A DNA stretch of 64,000 nucleotides from Hemibagrus wyckioides (Eukaryota; Chordata; Actinopteri; Siluriformes; Bagridae). The notes beneath the pieces were generated by a model, which was not told where the DNA came from, ran no database searches, and saw only the letters and a list, made by a program, of their open reading frames with translations. Position 1 is the first letter of the stretch, and each line of letters begins with the position of its first letter. The position numbers were made by a program, and so were the translations under genes. This document shows, piece by piece, positions 27,143-40,389 of the stretch. The stretch covers positions 17,390,852-17,454,851 of the forward strand of contig NC_080720.1 in the NCBI RefSeq assembly GCF_019097595.1. Direction: 5' to 3'.

Positions 27143-27191
27143 GTGGTGCACTTAAAGCGCTGGAGCAGCACTACTTCTAGCTTTTATCATA

Positions 27192-27259
<68 letters not shown>
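27192..27259. repeat. (TC)n microsatellite, about 68 bp
   Basis: TC run with a single TTT interruption near its left end. Confidence 0.93.
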
Positions 27260-27261
<2 letters not shown>

Positions 27262-30200
27262 ATTAAACTTCCCTCGCCTGGATTGCTCCACTCTAATCTC
27301 ATGTATAATGTATGGTACAGTAGAGGAGTCTCCCTGGAGCCAGCACGAGGGCTAGTAAGAACAGGTCTGGAGCTTTGATGTAGTCCAGCGAATAGGCCTT
27401 GGTATCAGACACACACACACACATACACACACGACACATGTGCAGGGAGACAAATTTAAATCTCGGCTTTGACCCTCATTAGAGAACGAGCTGGTGCAAG
27501 ACTTCCAAGAGCAAGATGTTGTAGTGGTGTGTATGTGTGTGTGTTTGACAAGGACTGCAGGCATAGATGGAACTGAACACACAGTGACGCAACCAGTGGA
27601 ACCCAGACAGAGATGCTGAACAGCTGAGAGGAGAGGACAAGCTGTCTCTAGTTTTACTCTTTACGTGATGATCCCACAACTTACAAACTTGCATCACTAT
27701 GGCTCACTCGTCATGTCTGAAAAATATGAAACTGATTAAACAATAACAAGAGTTTAACAATATTCTGTAACTAGGGCGAGTCTTCCTAGAAGAATCTGAC
27801 AGTGTTTTCTAAAAAATAATTTATGATCTATTTGAACTGCAGTTTTACAGTTTTTAATAGTTCAAAACATCCAGTGCTCCATTAATTCCTCACTGAAAAG
27901 TTTGTACAGGTTTGTGTAAATGCTGGCTTATGTGCTTGCCACTCAAAATAGCAAGCAAGCAGCAGACCTCATCACAGCCCCAGGTCAATCCACGACTCAT
28001 GCTGTCTAGCTACAATTAGCCTGGCAGGCACAATATGTACAGACAGCCGACTAATATTGATCAACATTTCTTGTATTTGTATCGGATTGCTTTCACATTT
28101 TAGTCAAATTGTATTTTGGCCCATTTAGTACTATGCAGACTCCACGTTTTATATTTGGGCCATGGCGCAGCTGATTTACTTCAGTTTGTGATGCGGCATG
28201 TGTTTGCTTTTGAAGCCAAATTATTGTCCTTAAGGTACCTCAGGGAAAATCCTTAGGGAGTAGAGCGTTGCATGGGCTGTCTCAAATTGATTTCTATGCA
28301 CTATGAACTTTACTACCTATCTAATACCTGAATTTTATAGAGTAGTAATGTCTTAAATGATTTATTTTGCAACACTTTGCAATGCAACAGCAACAACACA
28401 GTTATCACACACTAAGTCAGCTTCAATAATGCCAAAACACCTGACATAGGAATAAACAATTCAAAATCCTGAAACATTTTTGCTTCTATAGAAAATATAG
28501 AAAATTTTAAATGTCAGTAGCCTCTGATGGCCCCACACCCTACTGGTGAACAGAGCGATTTGTTTTCTTCTCATGGAGTTTCAAATATTTCATCATATTA
28601 ATAGTTTACTACATATTCTGGAATTTCCCAATGTGTCCAAACTACACCGAGTCTATAAATATGTGTGAGGTCTGAATATCACTGTTTATAAGCTTAGTAT
28701 TAATACCAGTATTCAGTACAAAAGGTATGTCTTACATTGCCTTCACCGACATATGAAATACAAAAAATAATATAAAAATGTAAAGTGAAAAGACTAATTT
28801 AATGACATATAAATAAGAATATGGCAAGCATTCAGATAAATCTATCATGAGTCTAGTATATTGCCAGTTGCACATTATTCAGTATAAATTTGGTTTACCA
28901 GTATTGCTGCCACCATCATTATTCTGCATTATATAAAATAGCACTTGAGCACATTCTGTTCTTTCGAATTTTTTCCTTTCTATGCCAGAGGTTAATTGTA
29001 CAGTGAAGAAATGAAATACTAAAATTGTAAAACTGAAACTGTAACGTGTGCAGAATGTACTTTATCATGCTTGTATTCTACAATTAATAAATTAATGCAA
29101 ATATTTGTAATAATTCAATATGCCCTCCTGTAAAGAATCTGTACACACCATTTGAAGTACCTACTACACTATACATATCAACTGAATTCATAACCATCAA
29201 AAAAAAAAATACAAAAAACAAAACAAAAAAAACTTTTGTGGACTTTAAAGAAATAAGAATATTAATTGAATCTGAATAGTGTCCTAGTAATATATTTAAT
29301 ATTGGCATCAGCTGGATTTTGAACCGATATTGCTCAAGAAAAACTGAATTCATTCCAAATCATATAACCTTGACATCATGAGGTTTCTGGCAATTTTCTG
29401 AGCAACTCTCCAAGCAGATGAGATCTGATAAGGTCTCAGATCTGAATACACAATTTTTCCATTAACCCCACAGTAATAGTCTATATCACAAATCTGAATA
29501 CAGCTTTAAACAATGCACCAAGCTGTACTTGAATGAAGTCCCCGAGGCATAGCTATGATTTAGTGTTTTCTTTGTTGTCACACACTTGATGAACTATAGG
29601 AAAGCTCTGATAATGAACTGATGGGTTGAAACGGATGTGAAACACTGAAACAGAGGCACCAAATCTTGTTCCCTGAGACCTATTTTTCCATAGAGATTAG
29701 TTCCCACACCAGTCGAAACACATCTTGCTCCAATGTTCAGATAATTGGCCGGATTAGCTGGATATAGATACGCATTATTAGGGTTTGAGAAGGGTCTAAA
29801 GGATTAAGACGTAATTACAAAATCTAAAAATGAAAAATGACAAATTTACTCTTACCTAAATGTTTCTCCATTATCTTCTATACATGAATTGCAGTTTAGA
29901 TGGTAATACACAATCCTTTTCCGTAATTGCTTTTTTGATCCGACAGACCTGTAAAGCTTGTTAATGAGAATCATGGACAACAGGCAAAACACCCACACAC
30001 ACACACACTCAAGAGAGGGAGATCAATACCACATGCCACTTTAATTAGCGGGAAAAAAAACAGTTTGAACTTTTCTACCTGCTTTCGAGTGTTGAACCTC
30101 AGAATCCATCTCTTTGCTTTGAGACACGCCCACACCTCTTATCTCCATCTTGTTAATAAACAGTGATTAACATTTAGATGGTAAACACCATTACAATTCT

Positions 30201-30519
30201 CTCTCCCTCCTTATCACTCACTCACTCACTCAGCTATGTTAGCATAAATACTTAACCATGTCATTATTTGGGAATTGAGTTCTGTTAAGAAGATTGTGGT
30301 AGTGAATACTGATTGAGACTGTGGCATGGGGAAGGGCTTTGAGTACAAAGGCTTGTAAACATTACACTTGTCTTTAGCTGCCTGGTTTCTCATGGGGCTT
30401 GGCCTTCATTCATACACAGTGGGTCACACGGTCATGGCCCCTGTGTGTACTGTGAACACTGGCCCACACTTATTTTGACACACTTAGACTTTTTTGTTTT
30501 AATTATTTGTTTTTTTTAT

Positions 30520-30622
30520 TTGTGTGTGTGTGTGTGTTGCCCTTGAGCAAAACTGACATCATAATTATGCCCTCAAGCCTCAGCAGCAGTAGATATCAGG
30601 TGTGCCCCATTTGCTTGCATTG

Positions 30623-30656
<34 letters not shown>
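30520..30656. repeat. (TG)n tract followed about 100 bases later by an (AC)n tract
   Basis: TG run at about 30520-30538 and CA run at about 30636-30656. As inverted complements they could pair, but each is simple-sequence, so no function is inferred. Confidence 0.7.
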
Positions 30657-30657
<1 letters not shown>

Positions 30658-31591
30658 TTCTCTTCCTAATGAATCCCTTATCACTGATTGATCTATGGCC
30701 ATGTGTGTTCTACATGTTTCATTTTTCAGTCCCTGAGTAACTCCACAGCTCTGCATTGCATGTTTCTCTGAGTAATAATTTCTCACTATACCTTAGAACA
30801 GTTGTTCATAGACTTAAACAATCCACCCACCAGGTGATTTCTGATTTTTTTTTAAATATTACAAAAACATTCAAGTGTGTTATTCATCCTCTTATCTTAT
30901 TTATTTACTGGAACTATGTGAGCTTTTTTCCTGATGATTTTCCTTTATGGTATTATTTTTTAATACCATATAATAAAGGTATAACTTTTCACAAACAGAA
31001 CATGAACAAGTCAGGCTATATTAAAATTAGAATTTGATGCATTTTGTACAACAGTAACTGCACTTTAGCAAGTTTTATTCATTTTTCCAGTTAGATTCAA
31101 GTCTGCATTATTTGTGCTTCTTTGAAATGATTCAGATTTGTATTCAACACAGTCAAAAACAAAAGCAGCCAATATAAATAGCCATAAAAACTTAATACTG
31201 ACTCTCCTTCTGTCATATACTTTCATAGTGGTTGATTATTATTATCACTATAAAATAAGGGGAAAAAAACAACCCCCTGGCTTTGCTTTATGGCTATATG
31301 TCAGTCCCCATTATAAATTGTCGATTCTGAATGTGTGCAGTTGCTGCTTATCAAAAGAGTTAATTTGCGGTTGTTGATTTGTGACCTCAATTTACTTTGG
31401 ATCATAATTCACTCAGAATTTCAGAGCTCGAGCTGAGTCCAAACATCTGGAATTTTGTGTCCAAATCAAATGCATGAAGTTTTATTTTTTCATTCAGCTG
31501 GAGTTTCTGGATACTTAAACTAAAGCGAAAAGCCCTTCTGATTTTCTTTCACAATCCTAAATTCTTGCTCTGAGCAGAAATAAGGCAGTTT

Positions 31592-31885
31592 GTGAGGAGA
31601 GAAGGACTTTCAGTTTGTCAGAGTCGCTGTGAGGACACTTCAGGCTTGTTTGGATTTCACATTTGTCAGTGGTGTATAATTAACAGCTGGGCAGTTGATA
31701 GGAAAATGGACAGAATGAGCAGTGCTTCCTCTGGCACGTCATCATCTACAGCCTTCTCCTCTCGATTGAGTGAAGAAGATGTAGGAAATGAGCTTTGGCA
31801 GTTCTTTGGAAGGGCCTCTGGTACTGAGCAACCTGCGCCAGCAACTCCACGCCATGCAGCTGCTAGTTCACAATCTGCCTTTTAA
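31592..31885 (+). other. Unidentified coding-like ORF (97 codons)
   Basis: I do not recognise this protein. The second half, from a Met at about codon 39, has an even amino-acid mix and a tidy end: MDRMSSASSGTSSSTAFSS, then LSEEDVGNELWQFFGRASG, then a Pro/Ala/Gln-rich tail ending SQSAF. The local base composition is richer in GC than its surroundings. The Ser-rich stretch followed by an acidic E-L-W-x-F-F motif loosely recalls linkers in hAT-type transposases, but that is a weak guess. No splice-site pair or partner exon was found. It could be a retro- or transposon fragment, an isolated exon of an overlapping transcript, or chance. Confidence 0.25.
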
Positions 31886-34144
31886 TAGAACCATTGACCA
31901 TGATAATATAATTGATTATGATTTGTTGGTGCAGATGGGACAGTGGTAAAGGACCACAGGTTTTTATAACTCTGTATTGTAGTAGTGCTTTACAACATGT
32001 ACAGTCTGTGTACAGCTTAAGATTAAGCATGTGTAATTTTGTAGATGCATTGATGTGATGATTTCCCAGACTGCTTCTTACATTAAGACTATATTTTTAC
32101 CTTGTTAGCAAATAACCTTGGTTGAATTGTACACAATTCATTTTCACCCACATTAATCGGTCATAAATAGATTTCATATAAGGTTCTATAATCAAGGTCA
32201 TGAAATGTATTTATGTTATGCACTTTTTGTCCTCTAGCTTTGCAGTTTAGCGTCCCTGAATTATATAGATAAAAAGACCAGGCACGTATCTGCTATGGTT
32301 ACAGCTCACTTTACAACAAGTTGGTCTGGTTCATAATTTTATCTTAATAATTAACTCACTGTATAAAACCAGTTCTCATGAGAAACATTTCTGTAATACT
32401 GTCTTCTCTGTAGCCTCTTCAGAGCTTCACAGATGTATTGAAGATTTGTGTAATTAATCATTTCATACTGTCTTATTAATAGATTCAAGATTGTGCTTGC
32501 AGTAACCAAAACATGTCTGTCAGGGAGAAATATTGTGGCTACAACAAAGTGACAGACGGTGGCTCTGGACTTAATCCTCCGACTGACTTGACTGGGGGGA
32601 AAAAAACCCCAGTAAGCTCAAGGTCTGTCATGTATGTAACTGAAACATCCATATGGTTGTGACGGCCTGAGCAGCACTTAAATCTCTAGTTTATCTGGAG
32701 GTTTGGATAGTAAAGTGCATAACTGCAATAGTAACTCTTTATTTGTAGATCTTGCATTAATAAGCTCTTTAGCTGTTCCGTTATTAGGTTCAGTTGGACT
32801 CATCTGGTCTATACAGAGGATAGATGTCTGCAGTTCTGGACTTGTACCTGCTGTCCCCCTGAGAGAGACCCTGTTTATCTGAGGGGAGTGCAGCACATTG
32901 ACCAGTGACCAGTCACTGAAACCACATCTGTTCCCCAGGAATCGCAACTTGATAATACGTTCCACTCCCCTGGATTCTGCAGCTACCGACGCAAACGGAG
33001 CACTGTGTCAAATGCCTCTCTCACACACACACACACTCATTTACTCACACACACACCTCAACCCTACACTCTGGCAGTGTGCTTCACCATCCTTTGATCC
33101 CTTTCAGCACAGTAACAGTAAACAGGTTTCACTTATAAGCGACTCAGCAAAACTTTTAACACAGTCACAGCTGAGAAATCCACTGAGAAGTTATCCACTC
33201 GCATTCAGCTGAATGTGCATGAGTGTTACAGTTACAGATATGCTGTTCAATGCAGACGCATGCAGTGTGGCTATGTAAGTCACCCTCATTTCACTTTGCC
33301 TTTGCCTTTTAGTCTGGGTTCAATTCAGGTTGTTCTTTTAAGTGTGAATTTTGTCACTCTTCTGTACTCAATTCCCGTAAGCACTGTCCTATGAAAATAA
33401 TGTTGTAGTGATTCTTCTTCACCTCTCCATGGACTGTTTGACAGAATAAATAGATCCTTCTGGTGGTGTAATTAAGGTTTAATAGATTCAAATCCCTGGA
33501 GGGCATTTGGCTCTTTTGTCTGAGAAGAGTGAAGAGTCAGATGAGTCTTGAAGGAGGTTTGTGGTTAAACTTTTCGATTTGCTTAATTCATTCATTACAT
33601 TATCTGCAACATGTCTGAAAAAAAAAGAGAGTCAGAATTGCCTAAAGGCACTCAGAATATAAAGACACTAAACAGTATATCTAATATTTAGTGTTTGGAC
33701 AAAACATGTTTTTATATGGTGTAGTTTTTTTTCCTTCTTATAGTTAACTGCTAAAGGTGCTTTGGTTTTCTCAGATGTCTGTGAACTATAGAATGTTTGT
33801 TGCAGATGGACAGATGGTGATTGGCAAAGGGCTGTGTCCATCAAGTGTGAAGGACAGGCAGGGGTAATGAGGCTTTACAAATATAGAATGCCACTCAACC
33901 TTGAAAGCATTAAGATAAAAGATTACATTCGTTTTTGCCTTTAAATACTCCTGCTTATCTGTAGCACCTTAATTCTCACTTAACCTCCCTCTCCTCCTGT
34001 CCAACTGTAATGGAAAGAAATACCAAATGACCCAACGTCCAACATTTTAAGTCTCGATTAAAAAACTCATAACTATGTTACTGTTCTTTAGGTCATCTAC
34101 TATGAGTGCAATCAGTATAAAAACCCTGTAGGGGAGTTCAGGAC

Positions 34145-34860
34145 AGTATGAAAAAACACAAACCAATACTTGTTTTAAAAACAATGTGCTAAAGTGCTTG
34201 GTGAAGAGGTAGTTAGTCTTTGTTTGAAGACAGTGACTCAGCAGGTGACAGCCAGAGGAAGTTGTTTCAACCACCTGGAAGCCAGAACAGAGAACAGCTC
34301 TGATGCATGTCTTCATTGTACTTTGAGAAATAGTGGGTCTAATCAAGCAGTGTGAGAGGATCAGCAGGAGCAAGGTGCAGAGCGGAGCGTGATAAGTGAT
34401 TTAAGGGAATTGGGCACTGGTCCATTTTTGGCTTTTGTAGACAAGCATCAGTGGTTTATACCTGATGTGGACAGCTACAGGAAGTCAATGGAGAGTGTGA
34501 AGCAAGTGGGTGGTGTAGGAGACCTTTAAGAGGCTTGAAGCTGCATTCTGGAATAGTTGTACAGGTCAGATGGTGCATATGAGCATGGAACTAGTTCCAG
34601 GAACTAGTTTTAGTAGTCCAGTCTCAAAATGAAGAGGGTCTGAACAAGCACCTATGGATAGAAATGGCTGGATCCTATTAAGCTGTAGAGGAGATAGCTG
34701 TGTGTGTGAGGCAAGAAGGAGTGTTGGTTGTCCATGGATACTGCAAGGTTGTGTGCAGTGACAGATGGTGAGGGGAACTTTGTTTACAAAGCTGACAAAC
34801 ACTATGGGCAAGATGTCCTTTCTGTCTGGAAATTACTCTGTGCTGCACTTACTACATCTA
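34145..34860. repeat. Fish interspersed repeat, about 700 bp
   Basis: Contains in order 'agtgactcagcaggtgacag', 'gccagaacagagaacagctc', 'tgatgcatgtcttc', 'aagcagtgtgagaggatcagcagg', 'actggtccatttttggctttt', 'acaagcatcagtggttt', 'ggacagctacaggaagtcaatgg' and 'gctgcattctggaata'. I recognise this order as a widespread fish repeat, but its class is not clear to me. No intact coding part. The 34566-34811 ORF is a by-product. Confidence 0.6.
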
Positions 34861-34887
34861 CTATTAGCACTGACGTACTTCAGTACA

Positions 34888-35796
34888 CTTACCTGACAAT
34901 TTATTAGGAACACGTGCACCAGCTGTTCCAATCATGCAGCAGCGGCTCTATGCATAAAATCATGCAGATACAGGTCAAGAGATTCAGTTAATGTGCATGT
35001 CAAATATCAGGTTTTTACACACAACAGTGTCTGGAGTTTGCACAGAATGGTGTGAAAAAGAAAGTCCAGTAAGCACCAGGTTTGTGGGCACAAACTCCTT
35101 ATTAATGAGAGAGGCCAGAGCAGAATGGCCAGACTGCTTTGCAATAACAGAAAGATATAGCAAGTCAAAAAAAACAAACAAACTGTGGTGAGCAGAAAAA
35201 ATAACATTTCAGTGGAACATAAGATCATAACTTCTGTCAGCCAAAAACATAACATAATGCAACAGAGGGAATAATTGGATTGCTGATGATTTGAAAACCT
35301 TTGCCAGGTCAATTACTTGCTCAGTTTTTGCTGGTACAGGGTTTGGCATCAACAACACAGATCCATGGAAGCAAAAGTGTCAACAGTTTAGGCTGCTGCT
35401 GGTGTAATGGTGTGGGTATCTTGGCACACTTTTGTCATCCTTAATACCAATCAAGCATCATTTGAATGCCACAACATATGTGAGTATTGCTGCTGACAGT
35501 GTACAACAGTTGAACATTTTTTATGGCTACTTGCAGCATTATAATTCATGAACATAAAAATGAGTTCAGTGTTCTTTATTAGCCTTCTGAATCTAGTAGA
35601 GCACCTTTAGGGTGTGGTAGAACCCGAGATTCATTTCAGGAATGTGTAACTGAACAACCTGCACCAATTATAACATGCAATCATAACAACATGGATCAGA
35701 ATGTCAAAGAAATGTTTCTAACATGTTGAGGAATCCATGACACAAAGTATTGAGAGCAAAGGGAGGTCCTAGTATTTGTATGGTGTTCCAAGTGGC
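34888..35796 (+). mobile_element. Decayed Tc1/mariner-type element (family A, copy 1)
   Basis: The left end reads 'gacaatttattaggaacac', close to the known terminus with a 'tttattaggtacac' core, and the right end has 'tatggtgttcca|agtgg', where the 'taataa' core appears deleted. The body keeps fragments of a DD34E transposase gene in + orientation: 'ggtgtaatggtgtgg..tcttggcacac' (VMVWG-type motif), 'gatggctact..cagca' and 'gagcacctttagggtgtgg' (the P-I-E-H-L-W region containing the third catalytic acidic residue). Multiple indels and stops: non-functional. A second copy lies at 38.8 kb. Confidence 0.75.
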
Positions 35797-35799
35797 ATG

Positions 35800-37906
35800 T
35801 GAGAATATGGAGCAACTTAAAGCCTTTTGTCTTAAGCTGTCTTAGCATTTTTGGCCTTATGTGAGACATTTATCGAGTAAACCTTTCTGCCCTGCCTAAA
35901 TTCCTCTCCGGTTACACATCTACAGAACACACACCTTCTGATGAGGTCACTTATGCAATATGTAGGAACCTTTTCCTCAGCAACTTCCCATCAATGCCCA
36001 TTCACCTGAGTTCAACTCGTGTTCAAGCACACTGCCATCTGAACAAAGCGGCAGAGGGGCATGATGAAATAGATTTCAGAAATGTGTCTGTGTAAAAATC
36101 TGCAGCTGGAATGGCAATCCCTTGTACTAAGAACAAAGAAGCTTGGCTGTGTTCTTCATTTTGTTTTAACTGCATATTACATGAAAGCAAAGAGCATACA
36201 TTCTTCCTGCTTTATTTAATGCACTACAGTGACCATTACATTATCATTCAATAAAAATCTGAAAAACTAAACAGATCTTTTTTTTTTGCTTAAGCAATTA
36301 AACAAACTACATAATTACAGTTATTATATATAACTTTATACACTTATTGTACATTTCTTATTTTCAGCATGTTTTTAAGAGTATACACACATGGTTTATA
36401 ATGTATTTTATTTGAAACATGGGTATTGTTTAGGTAAAAATTGTCTACATCAGTTCAGCGAAGCTGTCTGTGGCAGATAATCATTATGTGCATGTTTTTA
36501 GCCATTGAAATAAATGTGCCTTTTCTTAGAGACCCATTCAGCACTGTGGCCATTCTAATGCATATAATTTACCAGGAACCTATAGAATTTTAAAGACTTG
36601 CTACAGAAAACACCCAGAGATTTGTTTTTGAGTTCTCTTTTATCATCTTCTCTGTATTGGATTGTAGTACAGAAGACTGTGTGTTGCCCTCTGCTCTACA
36701 GAGACTGCCTTTATCCTGAATTGAAGCCTAATTAGTGAGATTTTAGAACAACCGTATATTTGCTTAGTAATGTGCTCCTACATAATGTTGATCCATTTAA
36801 GGAGTCAGAGTGTACATGTTGAGTTAAGGGTTCATGGTGCCACAGCAGCTACAGTACATTATTGTTTCCTTATGATAAATGAAGCTGTCTTAAAGCAAAG
36901 CATCACTCTATTGCCCTTTCCATTAATCTCTCAATGGCAGTTGAAACAGTGCATCAATCACTGCTGTTGGATTTGGATGCGTCTGTAGGAACTACAGAAT
37001 ATTTTTACTGATGGCATACATTCAAAGTCCTTAGAGATCATAAAAGATTTTTTGGATAGGATTTTAGGCCTAGTGTTCATGATCTAAGTCCTTATAGTAA
37101 ATTCTGTGCACTTGGCAGCCACCAGACTGTCAGTGTGAGCCATAAACCTTAAACATCTAGCCAAGCTGATGTTTCAAACATAGCTTTGAAATCACTGGTA
37201 TAATCTGAGGAAAATGTTATAAACTATTTGAAATCATTTGGCTGCAATGACAGGTTTTTCCTGCTACTGCACATGCGCAATTTCTATAATAAGTAGGTAA
37301 CGGTTGGAGGACACTATCTTTACAGTTGTTTCTATGGTAACAGCGATTGTCAGACATGAGTGCGACTCCTTCTCTGCATACATGCACTATACAGGGAAAC
37401 ACATGCAAGCTTCTAAACGTTAATGTAGTGCATTGAAGTGAGCTATGTAGACCTAAAGGTCAGTACATATGACTTACTCTTACTGTATCTGGCTGTTCTG
37501 GCTTTCATGGATTATTTCCATATATACACAGTATATAGATTATAGATAGACTATAGATAGATTAGTCAGGACTGTCATGGAGCTAACAATGTCCTGAGTC
37601 TGTTTAAACGTCAGTGTAAGAATCTGACAGGTCTGGTCATTTCCAGTTCACTCATTTGCCAAATTGCCACTTTTAATCAATTCTTTTCACTTTGATCAAT
37701 TTGTATCATTTTTTTAACTTGTGAACTCATACAGTCTTTATCAGTGTCCATTATTTGCAAATTCTGTAAATCAGATAAACACATATTGTTGGAAATAAGC
37801 TCCTTGATTTCTAATAGCCACAGTTACTCTTGGTGCTGATCGTACATGTTCTAACACTTTTTTTTTGGTAAATGAGACTGTTGGAGATAACATCAAGATT
37901 CACAAC

Positions 37907-37954
<48 letters not shown>

Positions 37955-38790
37955 GTCTTGTGAACAGATTTGGCTCGTTACTACCAATCTAGTTTCTGCA
38001 CGCTGATCAAATGCATGTCATTCTTGTCTATTGTTTTTCTCTTCCTTGCTTCCTCTCCTTTGAATTCTAACAGAGATTGCCATTTAGCTGTCTAGTTCTC
38101 CCAACTTTTTTAGCAAACATCATTTGTATATGGCATGTTGGGATCATAACCTATGCCTGTACTAGATCCTATTTTTTTTGTTTTTTTTTAAAATTAATTA
38201 ATTAATTTCTCTTTCGTAATTCAGTAATTATAAAGTTCAGAAACCCACAGAGCAGAATAGATACCTAGGATTCACATACACACTAAAGAACACTTCCCTT
38301 TAAATGTTTTAAAACTTTAAATGATCGAAGCTGGATATTTGCTGTCCTAAGGCAGAAAAGGATGCAATGATGCCAGTGTTATAGTATGTTTACATGATGC
38401 ACAATCATGATTCACTGCTGTTGTCAAATACGTATTGTTGGGCACAATTGTGAAGCTTTTCTGAAAAAGGCGGTTAAGTCTCTTTATGTCTAGTTTGGAG
38501 GATGACTAACAATTTTGTCTCAGGCAAGTGGGTACAAAAGAGACACGAAAAGCAAAGAATAGTGGAAAGTGGGACTGTTAGGGGAGATTTAATGATGCAG
38601 ATTTCATTGCTTCCCCATCTTTCTCTCAGTTCCTCCCTCTACACTTACCTCATTATTATTCTTGACCGTTTCTATAGGTGCATAGGTGCAAGTCAATCAG
38701 TCTGCTATAACATCTTTCACTGGCGTATACATTGGTTTTGAAATTCTGATGCATAGACGAAGATCATGTAGACCAAATTTTGTACCCCGG
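35800..38790. other. Intron 1: no gene seen
   Basis: Non-coding; includes a (CT)n microsatellite at 37909-37951. ORFs are short and unsupported. Confidence 0.55.
37909..37951. repeat. (CT)n microsatellite
   Basis: Pure CT run of about 43 bases. Confidence 0.93.
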
Positions 38791-38799
38791 CCTTTAAAT

Positions 38800-39437
38800 T
38801 TCGTGGATCAAATGGGTTAAAGGAAAATGTCAAGAACCACGCAAGCAGACAACCAAATGAATCTGAATTCACCATTTTATGCAGAATGTCATCTCAGAAT
38901 TCACCACTAATTGGGCTCTCAAATAGGCTACTGGAAACAGCAGTCGAGTACAAAAACAAGACATCTCCAGTGGTTTGAGTTTTTGCATCATGCTGATGGG
39001 CGTCTCAGAATTTGACACAAGCAACATGGGTCCTTGGAGCCACCATGTTAAGATTGTACAGTATAGGTTGTCTCTATATCCCCTTCATGGCTACAGTTTA
39101 TCCACGCTCAAATAAACCCTTCCTGTATGATAATGCATTGTGTCAAACAGCTTAACATATAATCACTAAATGCTTCCAGGAAAATTAAGGATATAACAAG
39201 TTTTTATCGCTTCACTGGCCGGCACAGTCCTTGAAATTTTAACTCTATCGATCGACTGGATTTAAACTCTATCTTAGAGATGAAGTGTGCATCTGTCCAA
39301 TTTGCAGCAACTCTGTAGCACAAGAATGTCTGCATGCTACAACAATACTGCACAGTATATCCTGCCTCTTGTAGAATTCATTCAGACATGAATTTGTGCT
39401 AATCTGAAGGACAAGGTACAACATGCTACTACAGAGG
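38800..39437 (+). mobile_element. Decayed Tc1/mariner-type element (family A, copy 2)
   Basis: Same transposon family as at 34888, in the same orientation but more decayed. Aligning by eye: 'gatgggcgtctcagaatttgacacaagcaacatgg' (the H-x-D-G-R-V-R-I-W region), 'tgataatgcattgtgtcaaa' (the D-N-A-P-C-H motif), 'ctggccggcacagtccttgaaatttt' (W-P-P-Q-S-P-D-L), and the C-terminal 'gaatgtctgcatgctaca' and 'gaaggacaaggtacaacatgctact'. Terminal repeats are not recognisable; the limits are approximate. Confidence 0.6.
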
Positions 39438-39451
39438 TTGTATTACAGACT

Positions 39452-39590
39452 CAGGATTCAATATTTTATTTGTCACATACACAGTTATATACAGTATACA
39501 CCATGCAGTGAAATGAAAACCTGGTCTGCTTCTCCTGAGAGTGTGCATATAAATAACACTATTAAAAATAAGAAATAATTGAAATAAGAA
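39452..39590 (-). repeat. Probable 3' end of a LINE or SINE
   Basis: 'tttatttgtcacatacacag...ccatgcagtgaaatgaaaacctgg' resembles the shared 3' tails (as reverse complement) of fish LINEs and SINEs. Confidence 0.45.
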
Positions 39591-39654
39591 ACTGTCACTT
39601 CCCTGTAAGCAATGTATAGTATATAGTATATTTCAAACACCGCTGCTGGAAAGA

Positions 39655-39928
39655 GCTAAGCTTTAAGGCAACACAGCAATGCTGCCTCAGAGCTCCATGG
39701 ACCCCAGTTTGGTCCTGAGCTAGGGGTACTGTGTTTGCAGCATGTGGATTTCTTTCCACCACCCTGAAAACATGCCTGTAAGTGGACTACTCTGAATTGG
39801 TGTGAACTGAGTGTGTGCATGGTGCTGTGTGATGGACTGGTGCACCTGTATTTTGGTTGTGTTCCCACTGTATACGAAGTGTTCCTGGAAAAAGCTTGTA
39901 TAAAACCAATGCATCACTGACCAAGTTA
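39655..39928 (+). repeat. Decayed tRNA-derived SINE-like repeat
   Basis: Same family as at 9957 and 26537: 'gctgcctcagagctccatgg', 'tttggtcctgagc', 'gcagcatgtggatttctttcc', 'tggactactctgaattgg', 'gtgtgatggactggtgc', and 'tgttcctggaaaaagctt' near the end. Confidence 0.6.
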
Positions 39929-39934
39929 CAGATA

Positions 39935-40385
39935 ATAAAATAAGATAAGAGAGGATAAGATAGAACTTAATCCCAAAGGAAATTCTTTTGCCAGAGACTG
40001 CTTCAGAGTACAAGAGAAATAAATATAAATGAAATATAAATGAAATATTCTACATGTAAAAAATGTATACAAAAGTACAAAAAAATGGTGCTGGGGAACT
40101 AAAACCATATTGCACATAATATGATATTGCACATGGTATTATATTAACGTATATATTATTATACTATTATAGATATTATACATACAATTATTGTCAAATT
40201 GGGATAGTGCATATACTGTCAGCATTCATTGTGGCAGCTCTGCTCCCTAAGGAAAAGGGAGGAGTTATAGAGTTTGATGGCCACTGGTAGGAAAGACCTC
40301 CTGTGGTGTTCTGTGGTTGTCTTCGGTGGTCTCAGTCTACAGATGAATGTGCTTCGGAAAGACTCCAGTGTCACATGCAGGGAAT
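39935..40385 (-). repeat. Probable LINE 3' region fragment
   Basis: Begins (on +) with 'acttaatcccaaaggaaattc', a well known terminal block of fish LINE-type repeats. After about 230 bases of AT-rich decay it contains 'aggagttatagagtttgatggcc', 'ggtaggaaagacctcctgtgg' and 'ctcagtctacagatgaatgtgct', in the order of the same repeat. No reverse-transcriptase ORF survives. Confidence 0.5.
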
Positions 40386-40389
40386 CAAT

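Larger units (their letters stand above)
26885..34140. other. Intron 1: no established gene
   Basis: Mostly AT-rich non-coding DNA with small microsatellites. The only part with a coding-like look is the short ORF at 31592-31885, described separately. A 10-bp perfect inverted repeat lies at 30946-30970. Confidence 0.5.
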
